A DNA stretch of 49,367 nt from an uncultured Ruminococcus sp. (GTDB lineage: Bacteria > Bacillota > Clostridia > Oscillospirales > Acutalibacteraceae), in contig CACZYP010000003.1 of assembly GCA_902785425.1 (NCBI GenBank), positions 1 through 49,367 on the forward strand, given 5' to 3'. Each line of letters opens with the position of its first letter. Within the stretch, counting starts at the first letter, position 1. This document shows positions 1 through 7,620 of the stretch, piece by piece. The notes below the pieces were generated by a model. It was not told where the DNA came from, did no database searches, and saw nothing but the letters and a program-made list of their open reading frames with translations. The position numbers were made by a program, and so were the translations under genes.

Positions 1-193
1 TGGATTGTATTAGTTCTCACAATCTCATACTTTTATTCGCTGGCGAGCGATAACTATTCGGTTCGGATACACTAATATAAATCAGGAGCGAAGCGACTCT
101 GCAATTCCACTTTCCACTTTCCACATTCCACATTAAAAAACAGGAGCGAAGCGACTCATTAATTGTCCATTGTCAATTGTCAATTGTCCATTA
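1..193. repeat. Modular intergenic repeat, copy 1 (cut by window edge)
   Basis: This copy holds a conserved body of about 80 bp (in reverse orientation), a hairpin AGGAGCG/CGACTCC, a short-period tract of the TTCCACTTTCCACATT type, the same hairpin again, and a tract of the AATTGTC/AATTGTCCATT type. The same modules recur near 1.9, 4.3, 5.3, 6.3, 10.9, 35.5 and 48.9 kb. No gene is seen here. Confidence 0.85.
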
Positions 194-195
194 AA

Positions 196-241
196 AAAAG
201 CCGGCAAGGACAGCGAACAACGCTGCCCTCACCGAAAACTG
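196..241 (-). terminator. Terminator of the L,D-transpeptidase gene
   Basis: Read on the minus strand, an imperfect stem (AGGGCAGCG against CGCTGTCCT, extended by CGG/CCG) is followed by seven T. It lies just downstream of the minus-strand stop codon at 258. Confidence 0.75.
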
Positions 242-257
242 TAAATTACAAACAAAG

Positions 258-1853
258 TCAATAAACAAACACCGGCATGCCGATGTAAACCAGCTGATAC
301 AGCTCCCCTGCTGCTTCTACGGGGAGATTCACACAGCCGTGTGAGCCGTTCGATTCGTACATGTCGTCACCGAATGCGTCCTGCCAGTCTGCATCGTGGA
401 AGCCTATGTCATCGGTGAATACCATCCAGTACGCAACTACCGTTTCGTAGTCGTCGCCCCTGAGCGTGGCGTTCTCTTCCATGTACAGTATGCTGTATAT
501 GCCGACGGGCGTGTCGTGCTCATCGTCGGGCAGACCTGTTACTACCTCCGACTCGAAGGCTACCTTTCCGTCTTTGTACATCCACATGTACTGCCCGTCG
601 ATAGATACCTCGGCGTAAGTGTTGCCGTAGTAGCCCAAAGCGCTGTAGTCAACGCCGTGCTTGTACCACCATTTGTCGCTCTCTTCGCTTCTGTTCGTAA
701 GATCGAGCGTTACGGACTTCTTCTCCACCACATACGAGCGGAGCATCTCTGCGGCATAATCGTTGTCAAGCTGCCAGCCGTAGTAGCTGTTATCTATCTC
801 GACAGTCTCGCCGCCGTGAGTGATAAACTTCTTCGGAGAATCAATATTGTTGTACTTTGCGGCTATCGTTTCAACGTAGCTTTTTATGAGCGTATCGTCA
901 AGCTTTACGTCGCCTCCCGAAGATGTGTACCAGCCGGAGATAGTCTCCGGGGTGATCGACTCGACGGAATCGCCGAATTTCAACACGATATGTATATCTT
1001 TCAGCTCGTCGAAAACAGTCTTTTTCGACGCAAGCGACGGGTCGTCGGAGAGCACATCGGGCTGCTCGTATATTTTCTCCGCTTCAAGATCGAGCGAAGC
1101 CTCCTGCGCATTGATCGCAGCCTTTACTCTGCTTTCGAGCTTTTCCTTATCAACGTTTCCGCCCGAAACGGCAGGGCGTATCACGAACTCGCCGTTATCG
1201 AAATAAAGCTCCGCATCGGAGGGCTGCAGCGACGACGATGCTGTTACACATTCAAGCTGCGATATCTTGCTATCAAGCAAAGACTCATTGTAGCTGTACC
1301 TGATCGTATCGCCCGTTCTCACAGTCTCGTTTTTCGTTATCGCTCTGAGCCAGAAGTAGCCCGAACGAAGTTTGAGTATATCGTCGAACTTATCGTCGAT
1401 AGTCACTGAAAGGCCTATCTCCGAGCCTGTGATCTGCTCCGATCTGCCGTTTTTCTCGATCAGATCGAGCTTATATGCAGCGCAAGACTCTTCAAGAGCT
1501 TTTCTCGCCTCATGGAGCGACATGCCCGAAACATCGATGCCCTCAATGACCGTTCCTGCAAGGAAATGAGACGAAACGTAGCCGTGAACGGAACACACGC
1601 ACACGATCAGCACGATAACAGCGGCAAAAAGAGCTTTGCCCTTTACGGAAAGCCCTTTCACCCACTTCAAGAAACGCAGAACATCGTCTCTGAGCATCTG
1701 CCCCCACGTTCTGCCGTTGAGCTTTTTTGCGGCAAGCTCCTTCGTTTTTCTTGCTATGTACCCTGCGGTATATTTCGCAACATCGGCGATAAATCCGGGG
1801 ATCTTTTTTAAATTTTTTGCGAACCGACTGCCGTTCGCCTCGTTTTTACCCAT
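258..1853 (-). CDS. L,D-transpeptidase (YkuD) with peptidoglycan-binding repeats
   Basis: Likely makes 3-3 cross-links or attaches proteins in peptidoglycan, outside the cell. The protein has about 531 residues. A basic cytoplasmic N-terminus is followed by one membrane segment (about residues 72-92), then a long extracellular region with the GxxIxGIDVSGMS start typical of PG_binding_4 domains. The C-terminal 130 residues form a YkuD domain with the active-site motif SHGCVNLP preceded by IGFHDADW; the Cys is the expected nucleophile. I chose the ATG at 1853 because AAGGGGG precedes it. The longer reading frame starts inside the intergenic repeat and gains a spurious MSIVNY leader. It is a stand-alone gene with its own terminator. 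The family call is firm; the exact cross-linking role is inferred. Confidence 0.9.
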   Translation of the reverse strand: MGKNEANGSRFAKNLKKIPGFIADVAKYTAGYIARKTKELAAKKLNGRTWGQMLRDDVLRFLKWVKGLSVKGKALFAAVIVLIVCVCSVHGYVSSHFLAGTVIEGIDVSGMSLHEARKALEESCAAYKLDLIEKNGRSEQITGSEIGLSVTIDDKFDDILKLRSGYFWLRAITKNETVRTGDTIRYSYNESLLDSKISQLECVTASSSLQPSDAELYFDNGEFVIRPAVSGGNVDKEKLESRVKAAINAQEASLDLEAEKIYEQPDVLSDDPSLASKKTVFDELKDIHIVLKFGDSVESITPETISGWYTSSGGDVKLDDTLIKSYVETIAAKYNNIDSPKKFITHGGETVEIDNSYYGWQLDNDYAAEMLRSYVVEKKSVTLDLTNRSEESDKWWYKHGVDYSALGYYGNTYAEVSIDGQYMWMYKDGKVAFESEVVTGLPDDEHDTPVGIYSILYMEENATLRGDDYETVVAYWMVFTDDIGFHDADWQDAFGDDMYESNGSHGCVNLPVEAAGELYQLVYIGMPVFVY

Positions 1854-1876
1854 CGGTGAGGATCCCCCTTCTTTAT

Positions 1877-2222
1877 AATTGACAATTGACAATGGACAAT
1901 TGACAATTAATCATTGATAATGGAAAACTTATCAAATGGAAAACTTATCAAATGGAAAATTGAAAATGGAAAATGGAAAATTGCGGAAGCGGCTTCGCCG
2001 CTTGATTTTATATTTAGTTTATTCAAACTTGTATTTTTTCTTTTGGCTGCGAATTAAAGTGTGAATTTGGGATAGCTACTACAAATCCAACTCGGCGGAG
2101 CCGAGTTCCGCAATTGACAATTGTCAATTGTCAATTGTCAATTATTAATCCGGTCGGACTCGGCACAGCCGATTCCTTCACTATTCACTATTCACTACTC
2201 ACTACACACTATTAACTATACG
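1877..2222. repeat. Modular intergenic repeat, copy 2
   Basis: Between two genes of the same strand lie: an AATTGAC tract; an AAAACTTATCAAATGG doublet; a GGAAAATTG tract; hairpin GAAGCGG/CCGCTTG; the conserved body with the GCGAATTAAAGTGTGAATTTG segment; hairpin AACTCGG/CCGAGTT; another AATTGTC tract; a third hairpin-like block near 2150-2175; and a TTCACTA-type tract. This is the longest copy and explains the whole gene-free stretch 1854-2243. Confidence 0.85.
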
Positions 2223-2243
2223 CCGAGCAAGCGAAGTGAGCGG

Positions 2244-2858
2244 TCACGAGAATGATTTCGTAATAACAAACTCCACCGTGCCGCCTTTTATTGCTACGGA
2301 AACGTCGTCGGCGAGGTTTGCTACTATCGACTTTTCAAGCTCGTCCCAGTCTTCGCTGCGGTCGCTGTCTTTTCCGTCTTCGACCTCTTCTATGTAGTCG
2401 GAAAGTTTCCAGTCTACCATAGGTCTCGGAGACGCCATCGTGCTCATTGCCATTGTTGTGTATTCTGCAAGAGTATAATCGGCAGCGCCCTCGACTACGT
2501 CTTTATAGCCGAGCCAGTAAAGCTCCATTACGTTTTTCAGCTTGCCCATTATGCCCTTTGCGGCGGCATTCTTGCCGCTTGTGGACGCTTTAAGAAGCTC
2601 TTCTCTCTTCTGTGCGTTCATTTCCGTTTCGGCTTCAAGGCATATCCGGCAGCCTTCTTCGGTGCCGTCTATCCAGAACTCTGCGTCAAAGTCGCCGCCG
2701 ATCTCGGCTACCATTCCGAGAAGCTCTTCGGCAAGCAGACGTACATGAAGAGTCTTTTTGTTGTCAAGCTTGCAGTACCCGGCGTAGCGCTCTACTTCAC
2801 CGAGAGCCTTTTCCCTGCCTGCGCCCTTGTTGTTTACATAAACCTTATCCGTAAGCAC
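2244..2858 (-). CDS. Degenerate GHKL anti-sigma-kinase-like protein, copy B
   Basis: About 204 residues. The N-terminal half has the layout of a SpoIIAB/RsbW-type ATPase (helix LHVRLLAEELLGMVAEIGG followed by strand FDAEFWIDG). At the N-box, however, the usual Asn is Gly (EELLGMV), and no DxGxG box is seen. A conserved segment STSGKNAAAKGIMGK follows, then a unique C-terminal half. It is 10 nt from the STAS gene upstream, which suggests it is a partner of that protein. I chose the GTG at 2858: GAGGTG lies six bases upstream, and the paralogue at 3776 has the same arrangement. Expected to be cytosolic. ATP binding or kinase activity should not be assumed. Confidence 0.7.
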   Translation of the reverse strand: MLTDKVYVNNKGAGREKALGEVERYAGYCKLDNKKTLHVRLLAEELLGMVAEIGGDFDAEFWIDGTEEGCRICLEAETEMNAQKREELLKASTSGKNAAAKGIMGKLKNVMELYWLGYKDVVEGAADYTLAEYTTMAMSTMASPRPMVDWKLSDYIEEVEDGKDSDRSEDWDELEKSIVANLADDVSVAIKGGTVEFVITKSFS

Positions 2859-2868
2859 TGAAATCACC

Positions 2869-3165
2869 TCATTCGATCGTAAGTATGTCGGTAAAGCCCG
2901 TGATCTCAAATACCTCCATCACCATTTCGGAAACATTTATCACCGTCATGCTGCCGTTTGCGTTCATCGTTTTCTGAGCGGAAAGAAGCACACGAAGTCC
3001 CGAAGAGGAAATGTATTCAAGCTTTGCAAGATCGAAAACGAGCTTAGTTACACCTTCGAGCGACGAATCAAGCTCCTTTGTCAGCTCGGGAGATGTAGTT
3101 GTGTCAAGTCTGCCTTCAAGGCCGATCGTAAGTTCGCTGCCGTTTGTTTTCTTTATAATATTCAT
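2869..3165 (-). CDS. STAS-domain anti-sigma factor antagonist, copy B
   Basis: A 98-residue single STAS domain of the SpoIIAA/RsbV type. Characteristic strands are LTIGLEGRLDTTTSPEL, LVFDLAKLEYISSSGLRVLL and MTVINVSEMV. The Ser cluster in YISSSGLR is where SpoIIAA-type proteins are phosphorylated by their partner kinase, so switching by phosphorylation is the family expectation. It is about 75% identical by eye to the STAS protein at 3788-4084, so the two arose by duplication. The ATG follows GGAGGAAACCTGC. Its gene sits 14 nt after one kinase-like gene and 10 nt before the other, in a four-gene operon. Cytosolic; its real target is unknown. Confidence 0.88.
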   Translation of the reverse strand: MNIIKKTNGSELTIGLEGRLDTTTSPELTKELDSSLEGVTKLVFDLAKLEYISSSGLRVLLSAQKTMNANGSMTVINVSEMVMEVFEITGFTDILTIE

Positions 3166-3179
3166 GCAGGTTTCCTCCG

Positions 3180-3776
3180 TTAAAAGGTCTTTGTAATGAT
3201 TACATTAACTTTATCGTTCTTTATGCCGACTGAAACATCATCGGCAATATTTGCAACTATAGATTTTTCGAGAGCGTCCCACTCTGCGATACGCTCGCTG
3301 TCTTTCCTGCGCTCAACGCTGCCCTTGTAGTCCGAAAGCTTCCACTCGCTGCCGTCCTTTGCGCAGCCTGCAAGAGTTTCCACACCGTAATCGATACCTG
3401 TGGAATCCTCTGCGCCCTCTTCAAGAGAAAGAAGATAGATCTCCATTTCTTCTCTTACTCTGTCCATGATGCCGCCTGCCGAAGCGTTCTTGCCGCTTGT
3501 GGAAAGCTTAAGAAGCTCCTGCCTTTTCTGAACGGTCATCTTTGTTTTAGCCGAAAGGTCGAGCGTACACTTCTTTGCGTCGCCCTCCACCCAGAAATCT
3601 GCGCTGAAATCGCCGCCGACTGCACAGATCATGCCGAGCATTTCCTCGCACAGCAGTCTCAGATGGACGATGTTCTTTTCTGTAAGAGCATTTTTCTCGG
3701 CAAATGAATTAACTACGGCGAGTGCAGCTTTTCTGTCGTCAGCGCTGCCGCTTACACGTATCTTTTCGGTAACCAT
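3180..3776 (-). CDS. Degenerate GHKL anti-sigma-kinase-like protein, copy A
   Basis: About 198 residues, paralogous to the protein at 2244-2858. Shared blocks are the LHLRLLCEEMLGMICAVGG helix region, ADFWVEG, STSGKNASAGGIMDR and a C-terminal segment ending in SIVANIADDVSVGIKN. As in the paralogue, the N-box position carries Gly instead of Asn, and the first glycine box is missing, so ATP binding is uncertain. The start ATG at 3776 has GAGGTG upstream. It follows the STAS gene by 11 nt. The kinase-like pair has diverged far more than the STAS pair, which could reflect different downstream partners. Function is inferred from context only. Confidence 0.7.
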   Translation of the reverse strand: MVTEKIRVSGSADDRKAALAVVNSFAEKNALTEKNIVHLRLLCEEMLGMICAVGGDFSADFWVEGDAKKCTLDLSAKTKMTVQKRQELLKLSTSGKNASAGGIMDRVREEMEIYLLSLEEGAEDSTGIDYGVETLAGCAKDGSEWKLSDYKGSVERRKDSERIAEWDALEKSIVANIADDVSVGIKNDKVNVIITKTF

Positions 3777-3787
3777 CGTCAAGCACC

Positions 3788-4084
3788 TCACTCTATTGTC
3801 AGGATATCGGTAAAGCCTGTGATCTCGAAAACTTCCATTACCATTTCTGTAACGTTCTTAACGGTCATTCTGCCGTACTCGTTGAGAGTTTTCTGTGCGG
3901 AAAGCAGCACACGAAGACCCGACGATGATATGTACTCAAGCTTTTCAAGATCGAAAACAAGGTGAACTATATTATCGAGCGATGATTCAAGCTCCTTTGA
4001 AAGCTCGGGGGAAGTGGTAGTATCGAGTCTGCCCTCAAGAGCGATCGTCAGAGTTTTTCCTTCTACTTTTTTCGTAATATTCAT
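3788..4084 (-). CDS. STAS-domain anti-sigma factor antagonist, copy A
   Basis: A 98-residue STAS domain protein and the first gene of a four-gene operon (STAS, kinase-like, STAS, kinase-like). It has the same landmarks as copy B: LTIALEGRLDTTTSPEL, LEYISSSGLRVLLSAQKT and FEITGFTDILTIE. The serine in the YISSSGLR loop is the probable phosphorylation site. The ATG at 4084 was chosen because TTGGAGGAA lies upstream; an upstream in-frame ATG lacks such a site. A promoter is visible at 4131-4159. In the family such proteins sequester an anti-sigma factor, but no sigma gene is adjacent. Confidence 0.88.
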   Translation of the reverse strand: MNITKKVEGKTLTIALEGRLDTTTSPELSKELESSLDNIVHLVFDLEKLEYISSSGLRVLLSAQKTLNEYGRMTVKNVTEMVMEVFEITGFTDILTIE

Positions 4085-4130
4085 ATAATATTCCTCCAAT
4101 ACATGCACTTATGACATTTTAGATAAATAT

Positions 4131-4159
4131 ATTATACCTTTTTTTGTCTGAATAATCAA
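4131..4159 (-). promoter_or_regulatory. Promoter of the STAS/kinase-like operon
   Basis: On the minus strand, -35 TTGATT (4154-4159) and -10 TATAAT (4131-4136) are separated by 17 bases, about 50 bp before the first STAS gene. Confidence 0.7.
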
Positions 4160-4269
4160 TGAACAATAGCATTAAAAATATTTTTGTATACATTAACAAA
4201 CTTTCAGGACGCTTTTTATTGGTTTTGCTAAGGGCGGCGCTTATAGAAAAAGCAACCGTGACGGAAGAA

Positions 4270-4490
4270 GTAAAAAAACAGGAGCGAAGCAACTTTATCA
4301 ATTGACAATTGACAATTGATAATTGACAATTAAGGAACTCGCCTGCGGCGAGTTGAATTATATCAGCTAACCCAAATTCACACTTTATTCGCTGCCGAGC
4401 GATAACTATTAAGTCCGAATAAACTAATTAAAAATCAGGAGCGAAGCGACTCCGCAATTTTCCATTTTCCATTTTCAATTTTCAATTTAA
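4270..4490. repeat. Modular intergenic repeat, copy 3
   Basis: Order on the plus strand: AATTGAC tract, hairpin GAACTCGCC/GGCGAGTTG, conserved body in reverse orientation (AACCCAAATTCACACTTTA), hairpin AGGAGCG/CGACTCC, TTTTCCATTTTCAATT tract. Together with the AT-rich promoter region 4085-4180 it accounts for the gene-free stretch 4085-4556. Confidence 0.85.
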
Positions 4491-4492
4491 AA

Positions 4493-4533
4493 GATCCGCT
4501 CACATCTGACAGATCAAAGACGTGAGCGGACTT
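4493..4533 (-). terminator. Terminator of the metallophosphoesterase gene
   Basis: Minus-strand stem TCCGCTCAC against GTGAGCGGA followed by TCTTTT, starting about 25 bp after the stop codon. Confidence 0.75.
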
Positions 4534-4556
4534 GTTGAGTTATCGGGTTTTAAGGA

Positions 4557-5294
4557 TCAATAGTAGAGCAGCTCAGGCTCGTTGTTGTCGCAGGAATAGA
4601 ATTCCTCCTGCGTGTCGAGACAGAATGCAGCGAGCCTGCCGCCTGCGAAGCATGCTCCGCAGTCTATTGCGATGTGGTTGTTCTTTCTGAAAATGTAGCC
4701 GCCCTCTTCGCACTGAGGTATAGCCTGCGTAGGCGTATGACCGGAAACTACGAACACATCGTCAAAATACTGTGTGTCGTAATCGGCACGCTCCCACACG
4801 AGATCATCAACGGTATAATCCTCCATGCGCTTATCGGGGGAGAAATTGCCGAGACCCGAATGCACGAGCAGATATTTGTATCCGCCTGCTTCTGTTTCCA
4901 CATACAGCTTTGCGTTCTGGATATAATCGACTATCCTCTTTCTTTCGGAGATAGGCAGATCCTTGAACTCTTCTATCGTGGGAGAGGCGCCGTTCTGCAT
5001 CCATTCAATAACGGAAAAAACGGTCTCAACATCGATCATCTGCACCATTTTATTCGTGTATTCACGGCAAAGAAAAGGCAGCGAGCCGAGCGACATTGCT
5101 TCGTGGTTGCCTGCAATAAACACTGCGTTTGGCATATCCATTATACGCAGCATAGCCTTTATAGGGTTAGGTCCCCTGTCGAGCACATCGCCGAGTATGT
5201 ACAGTGTGTCTTCATCTTTAAGACCTATAAGATCGAGAAGGTCTTCAAAAAGATCATACTCCCCATGGATATCCGAAATAACATAGCTTGCCAT
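4557..5294 (-). CDS. Calcineurin-like metallophosphoesterase (protein phosphatase/diadenosine tetraphosphatase type)
   Basis: A 245-residue cytosolic metal-dependent phosphoesterase. The signature metal-binding motifs are in order: DIHGEYD near residue 8, GDVLDRGP near 36, GNHEAM near 62, then HSGLG and SGHTPT in the C-terminal half. This set fits the bacterial PrpA/PrpE and ApaH-like group, which dephosphorylate phosphoproteins or hydrolyse Ap4A; the substrate cannot be fixed from sequence. The full family length is present. The start MASYVISDIHGEY places the first motif right at the N-terminus, as is usual, and a G-rich ribosome binding site precedes it. It is a single gene flanked by repeat copies 3 and 4. 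Confidence 0.88.
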   Translation of the reverse strand: MASYVISDIHGEYDLFEDLLDLIGLKDEDTLYILGDVLDRGPNPIKAMLRIMDMPNAVFIAGNHEAMSLGSLPFLCREYTNKMVQMIDVETVFSVIEWMQNGASPTIEEFKDLPISERKRIVDYIQNAKLYVETEAGGYKYLLVHSGLGNFSPDKRMEDYTVDDLVWERADYDTQYFDDVFVVSGHTPTQAIPQCEEGGYIFRKNNHIAIDCGACFAGGRLAAFCLDTQEEFYSCDNNEPELLYY

Positions 5295-5312
5295 AATATT
5301 GCCCCCCCTCTT

Positions 5313-5572
5313 TTTAAATTGAAAATGGAAAATTGAAAATGGAAAATTGCGGTCAGGCTCACTTCGTTCGCCTTTTTATAATTGACAATTGACAATGGAC
5401 AATGGACAATTGCGGAGTCGCTTCGCTCCTGTTTTTTAATTAGTTTATTCAGAATTAATAGTTATCTCATGGCTGCGAATTAAAGTGTGAATTTGGGATA
5501 GCTGATATAATTCAACTCGCCGCAGGCGAGTTCCTTAATTGTCAATTATCAATTGTCCATTGTCAATTAACA
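5313..5572. repeat. Modular intergenic repeat, copy 4
   Basis: Plus-strand order: GGAAAATTG tract, block GGTCAGGCTCACTTCG, AATTGAC tract, hairpin GGAGTCGC/CTCCTG, conserved body in forward orientation with GCGAATTAAAGTGTGAATTTG, hairpin AACTCGCC/GGCGAGTT, AATTGTC tract. The remaining part up to 5706 is AT-rich with no recognisable gene. Confidence 0.85.
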
Positions 5573-5706
5573 AAGCTCTTCTTTTCACAATGCAAACACT
5601 TTCTATAAATAGTATAATACATTCGGGGAAAAGAAGCAATAAAAAAATTATGAATTATTTACAAGATTTATTAGTTACTTTTTCCATTGCAGGCTTATTT
5701 TTGATA

Positions 5707-5735
5707 TTGAGATTTCATTGAAGCTGTGATAGAAT
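5707..5735 (+). promoter_or_regulatory. Promoter of the HD-domain gene
   Basis: -35 TTGAGA (5707-5712), 17-base spacer, -10 TAGAAT (5730-5735), giving a leader of roughly 25 nt. Confidence 0.55.
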
Positions 5736-5768
5736 TAATATAGGATATTGGAAGGGAGAGATGGTAAG

Positions 5769-6233
5769 ATGTATCATGAGATCAGCGAAAAAGAACACGA
5801 CATGCTGTCTCAGCTTCAGAGCGAGAGCGGCATAATGCAGATGAAATCATTTCCGCATCACGGGGATATCACTGTTTTCGATCACAGCCTGAATGTGACG
5901 ATGACGAGCCTGCGGATAGCGAAACGTCTTTCGCTCAGTGAAGAAAAGCGTGAAAACATCATTGTCGGCGCAATGCTGCACGATTTCTTCCTTTACGACT
6001 GGCACGAGGGGCGCATACGAAAAGACGGCATACACTGCTGGCTGCACCCGAAGGTGGCTTTAAAAAATGCGGACGAGCGTTTTGAGCTCAACAGCAAACA
6101 GAAAAACATAATCCGCTCGCACATGTTCCCGGCAACACTGCTTCACCCGCCGACATGCAGTGAAGCATGGATAGTATCCCTCGCAGACAAGATCTGCGCC
6201 GTTAAAGAATACTTTATGAAAACAGCAGCGTGA
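5769..6233 (+). CDS. HD-domain phosphohydrolase-like protein
   Basis: A 154-residue cytosolic HD-superfamily protein. His in FDHSLNVTMTS, the HD pair in GAMLHDFFLYDWH, a following His in CWLHPKVAL and Asp in SLADKICAVKEY match the metal ligands of small HD hydrolases that act on nucleotides or phosphate esters. The substrate is not evident. The ATG at 5769 is preferred over the in-frame TTG at 5748, because GGAAGGGAG lies between them and the family starts close to the conserved helices. The gene is monocistronic, with its own promoter and a strong terminator. It lies between two unrelated genes on the opposite strand. Confidence 0.82.
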   Translation: MYHEISEKEHDMLSQLQSESGIMQMKSFPHHGDITVFDHSLNVTMTSLRIAKRLSLSEEKRENIIVGAMLHDFFLYDWHEGRIRKDGIHCWLHPKVALKNADERFELNSKQKNIIRSHMFPATLLHPPTCSEAWIVSLADKICAVKEYFMKTAA

Positions 6234-6238
6234 GACAA

Positions 6239-6277
6239 AGGCTGTTACGAGACGATGTTTCGTAACAGCCTTTTTTT
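6239..6277 (+). terminator. Terminator of the HD-domain gene
   Basis: Stem GGCTGTTACGA against TCGTAACAGCC with an eight-base loop, followed by seven T. Confidence 0.9.
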
Positions 6278-6528
6278 AAATGGAAAATGGAAAATTGAAA
6301 ATGGAGAATTGCGGAACTCGCCTTCGGCGAGTTGAATTTTTATTAGTTATCACGATTTCATACTTTTATTCGCTGGCGAGAAATACGTACTAAGTTTGAA
6401 TAAGCTAAAATAAATCAAGCACGCAGTGCTTCCGACATTCGCCATTCCACTTTCCACTTTCCACATTAATAAAAAGGCGAACGAAGTGAGCCTGACCGAA
6501 ATTATCCATTGTCAATTGTCAATTGGAT
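6276..6528. repeat. Modular intergenic repeat, copy 5
   Basis: Order: GGAAAATTG tract, hairpin GAACTCGCC/GGCGAGTTG, conserved body in reverse orientation, hairpin CAAGCAC/GTGCTTCC, TTCCACTTTCCACATT tract, block GGCGAACGAAGTGAGCC, AATTGTC tract. The last tract supplies the stop codon of the CDF transporter on the minus strand. Confidence 0.85.
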
Positions 6529-7405
6529 TGTCCGGATCTACGTGTACCATGCAGTGTTTTACCTGCGGGAACTGATGTTCTATGTTGTCGTGGACTTGTT
6601 CGGCTATTTCGTGGGCGTCGATAAGCTTCATATCGCCGTCAACACCGATCACCGTATCGACATAGACACGGGAGCCGAACATTCTTGTATTCAACGACAA
6701 CAGCGACTCTACGCCGCCGACCTTTATTATCACTTTCTTCATCTGCTCTTCCGTTTCTTCGTCGCACGACTTATCGACCATTTTATCTATCGCCTCTTTG
6801 AAGATCTCAACGGCGGCTTTTATTATGAAAAGGCAGATAACAGCGCTCGCTATAGGTTCGGCTGCCTTGAAGCCGAGGCGTGCGCCGCCTATGCCTATGA
6901 GCGCACCGACGGACGAGAGCGCATCTGAGCGGTGATGCCATGCGTCTGCTTTCAATGCGGCGGAGTTTATCTTCTTTGCGCAGCGTATCGTGTACTGATA
7001 CATAAGCTCCTTTGTCACGATAGAGACTGCTGCGGCGATAAGCGCAAGCCTGCCGGGAACGACAAGCTCCTCACTGCTTTGTGAAAAGAGCGTATTGAGC
7101 GTTGCTCTGCCGATCTCAACGCCGGTTATGAGAAGTATCACGGCAAGAACGATAGAGGCGGCGCACTCGAATCTTTCGTGGCCGTATGGGTGTTCCCTGT
7201 CTGCGTCCTTTGATGACAGGTGAAAGCCTATCATTACGATAAACGTACTGAAAACGTCCGAGGCGGAATGGACCGCATCGGAGATCATCGCAGTTGAGTG
7301 AGCAACAAGCCCTGCAAAAAGTTTCAGGACAGAAAGCACCAGATTGACGGCTATACTCACGTTTGACACTTTCATTGCGATGTCACGGTCTGTTTGTTTT
7401 TGCAT
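6512..7405 (-). CDS. Cation diffusion facilitator (CDF) metal transporter
   Basis: A 297-residue integral membrane exporter of divalent metals driven by proton antiport. It has six expected membrane helices. Signature metal-site helices are SDAVHSASDVF near residue 45 (helix 2) and HHRSDALSSVG near 155 (helix 5), and a cytosolic C-terminal domain follows with GVDGDMKLIDAHEIAEQVHDNI. The length is normal for the family. The metal cannot be fixed. The ATG at 7405 follows AGGAAGG by eight bases. The last codons (DNPIDN) and the stop are contributed by intergenic repeat copy 5, so the native C-terminus may have been altered slightly. A hairpin with a T-run sits about 30 bp upstream. Confidence 0.9.
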   Translation of the reverse strand: MQKQTDRDIAMKVSNVSIAVNLVLSVLKLFAGLVAHSTAMISDAVHSASDVFSTFIVMIGFHLSSKDADREHPYGHERFECAASIVLAVILLITGVEIGRATLNTLFSQSSEELVVPGRLALIAAAVSIVTKELMYQYTIRCAKKINSAALKADAWHHRSDALSSVGALIGIGGARLGFKAAEPIASAVICLFIIKAAVEIFKEAIDKMVDKSCDEETEEQMKKVIIKVGGVESLLSLNTRMFGSRVYVDTVIGVDGDMKLIDAHEIAEQVHDNIEHQFPQVKHCMVHVDPDNPIDN

Positions 7406-7436
7406 ACACAACACCTTCCTCTATCTCTATAAATAT

Positions 7437-7480
7437 AGAAAAACTGCGGGACATTATTCGCCGAAATAACGTCCCGCAGA
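7437..7480 (-). terminator. Hairpin with T-run between the lipoprotein and CDF genes
   Basis: Minus-strand stem CTGCGGGAC against GTCCCGCAG, extended inwards by A/T pairs and followed by TTTTT. It is the probable terminator of the lipoprotein gene, or an attenuator for the CDF gene 30 bp further on. Confidence 0.7.
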
Positions 7481-7620
7481 AAATTTTCCGCTGCTCAAAT
7501 GAGCCCGACAAGAGTTTGTCTGACTTAGTTTAAGAGAATTGTACCATAATACGGGGATTGTGTCAATCTTATGATTATAGCTCCCGGTATATCATTTTTC
7601 AATAAATGGTCACTCAGGTT

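Noticed and set aside
1877-2140. Possible CRISPR array from regularly repeated A/T-rich units
   Set aside because: Units are 7-14 bp and nearly contiguous, without spacers of constant length; no cas genes in the window.
4119-4301. A 60-codon minus-strand frame upstream of the STAS operon
   Set aside because: It overlaps the operon promoter, lacks a ribosome binding site and has a random composition.
5539-5721. A 60-codon plus-strand frame before the HD-domain gene
   Set aside because: It starts inside the repeat tract, has no Shine-Dalgarno site and overlaps the promoter of the next gene.
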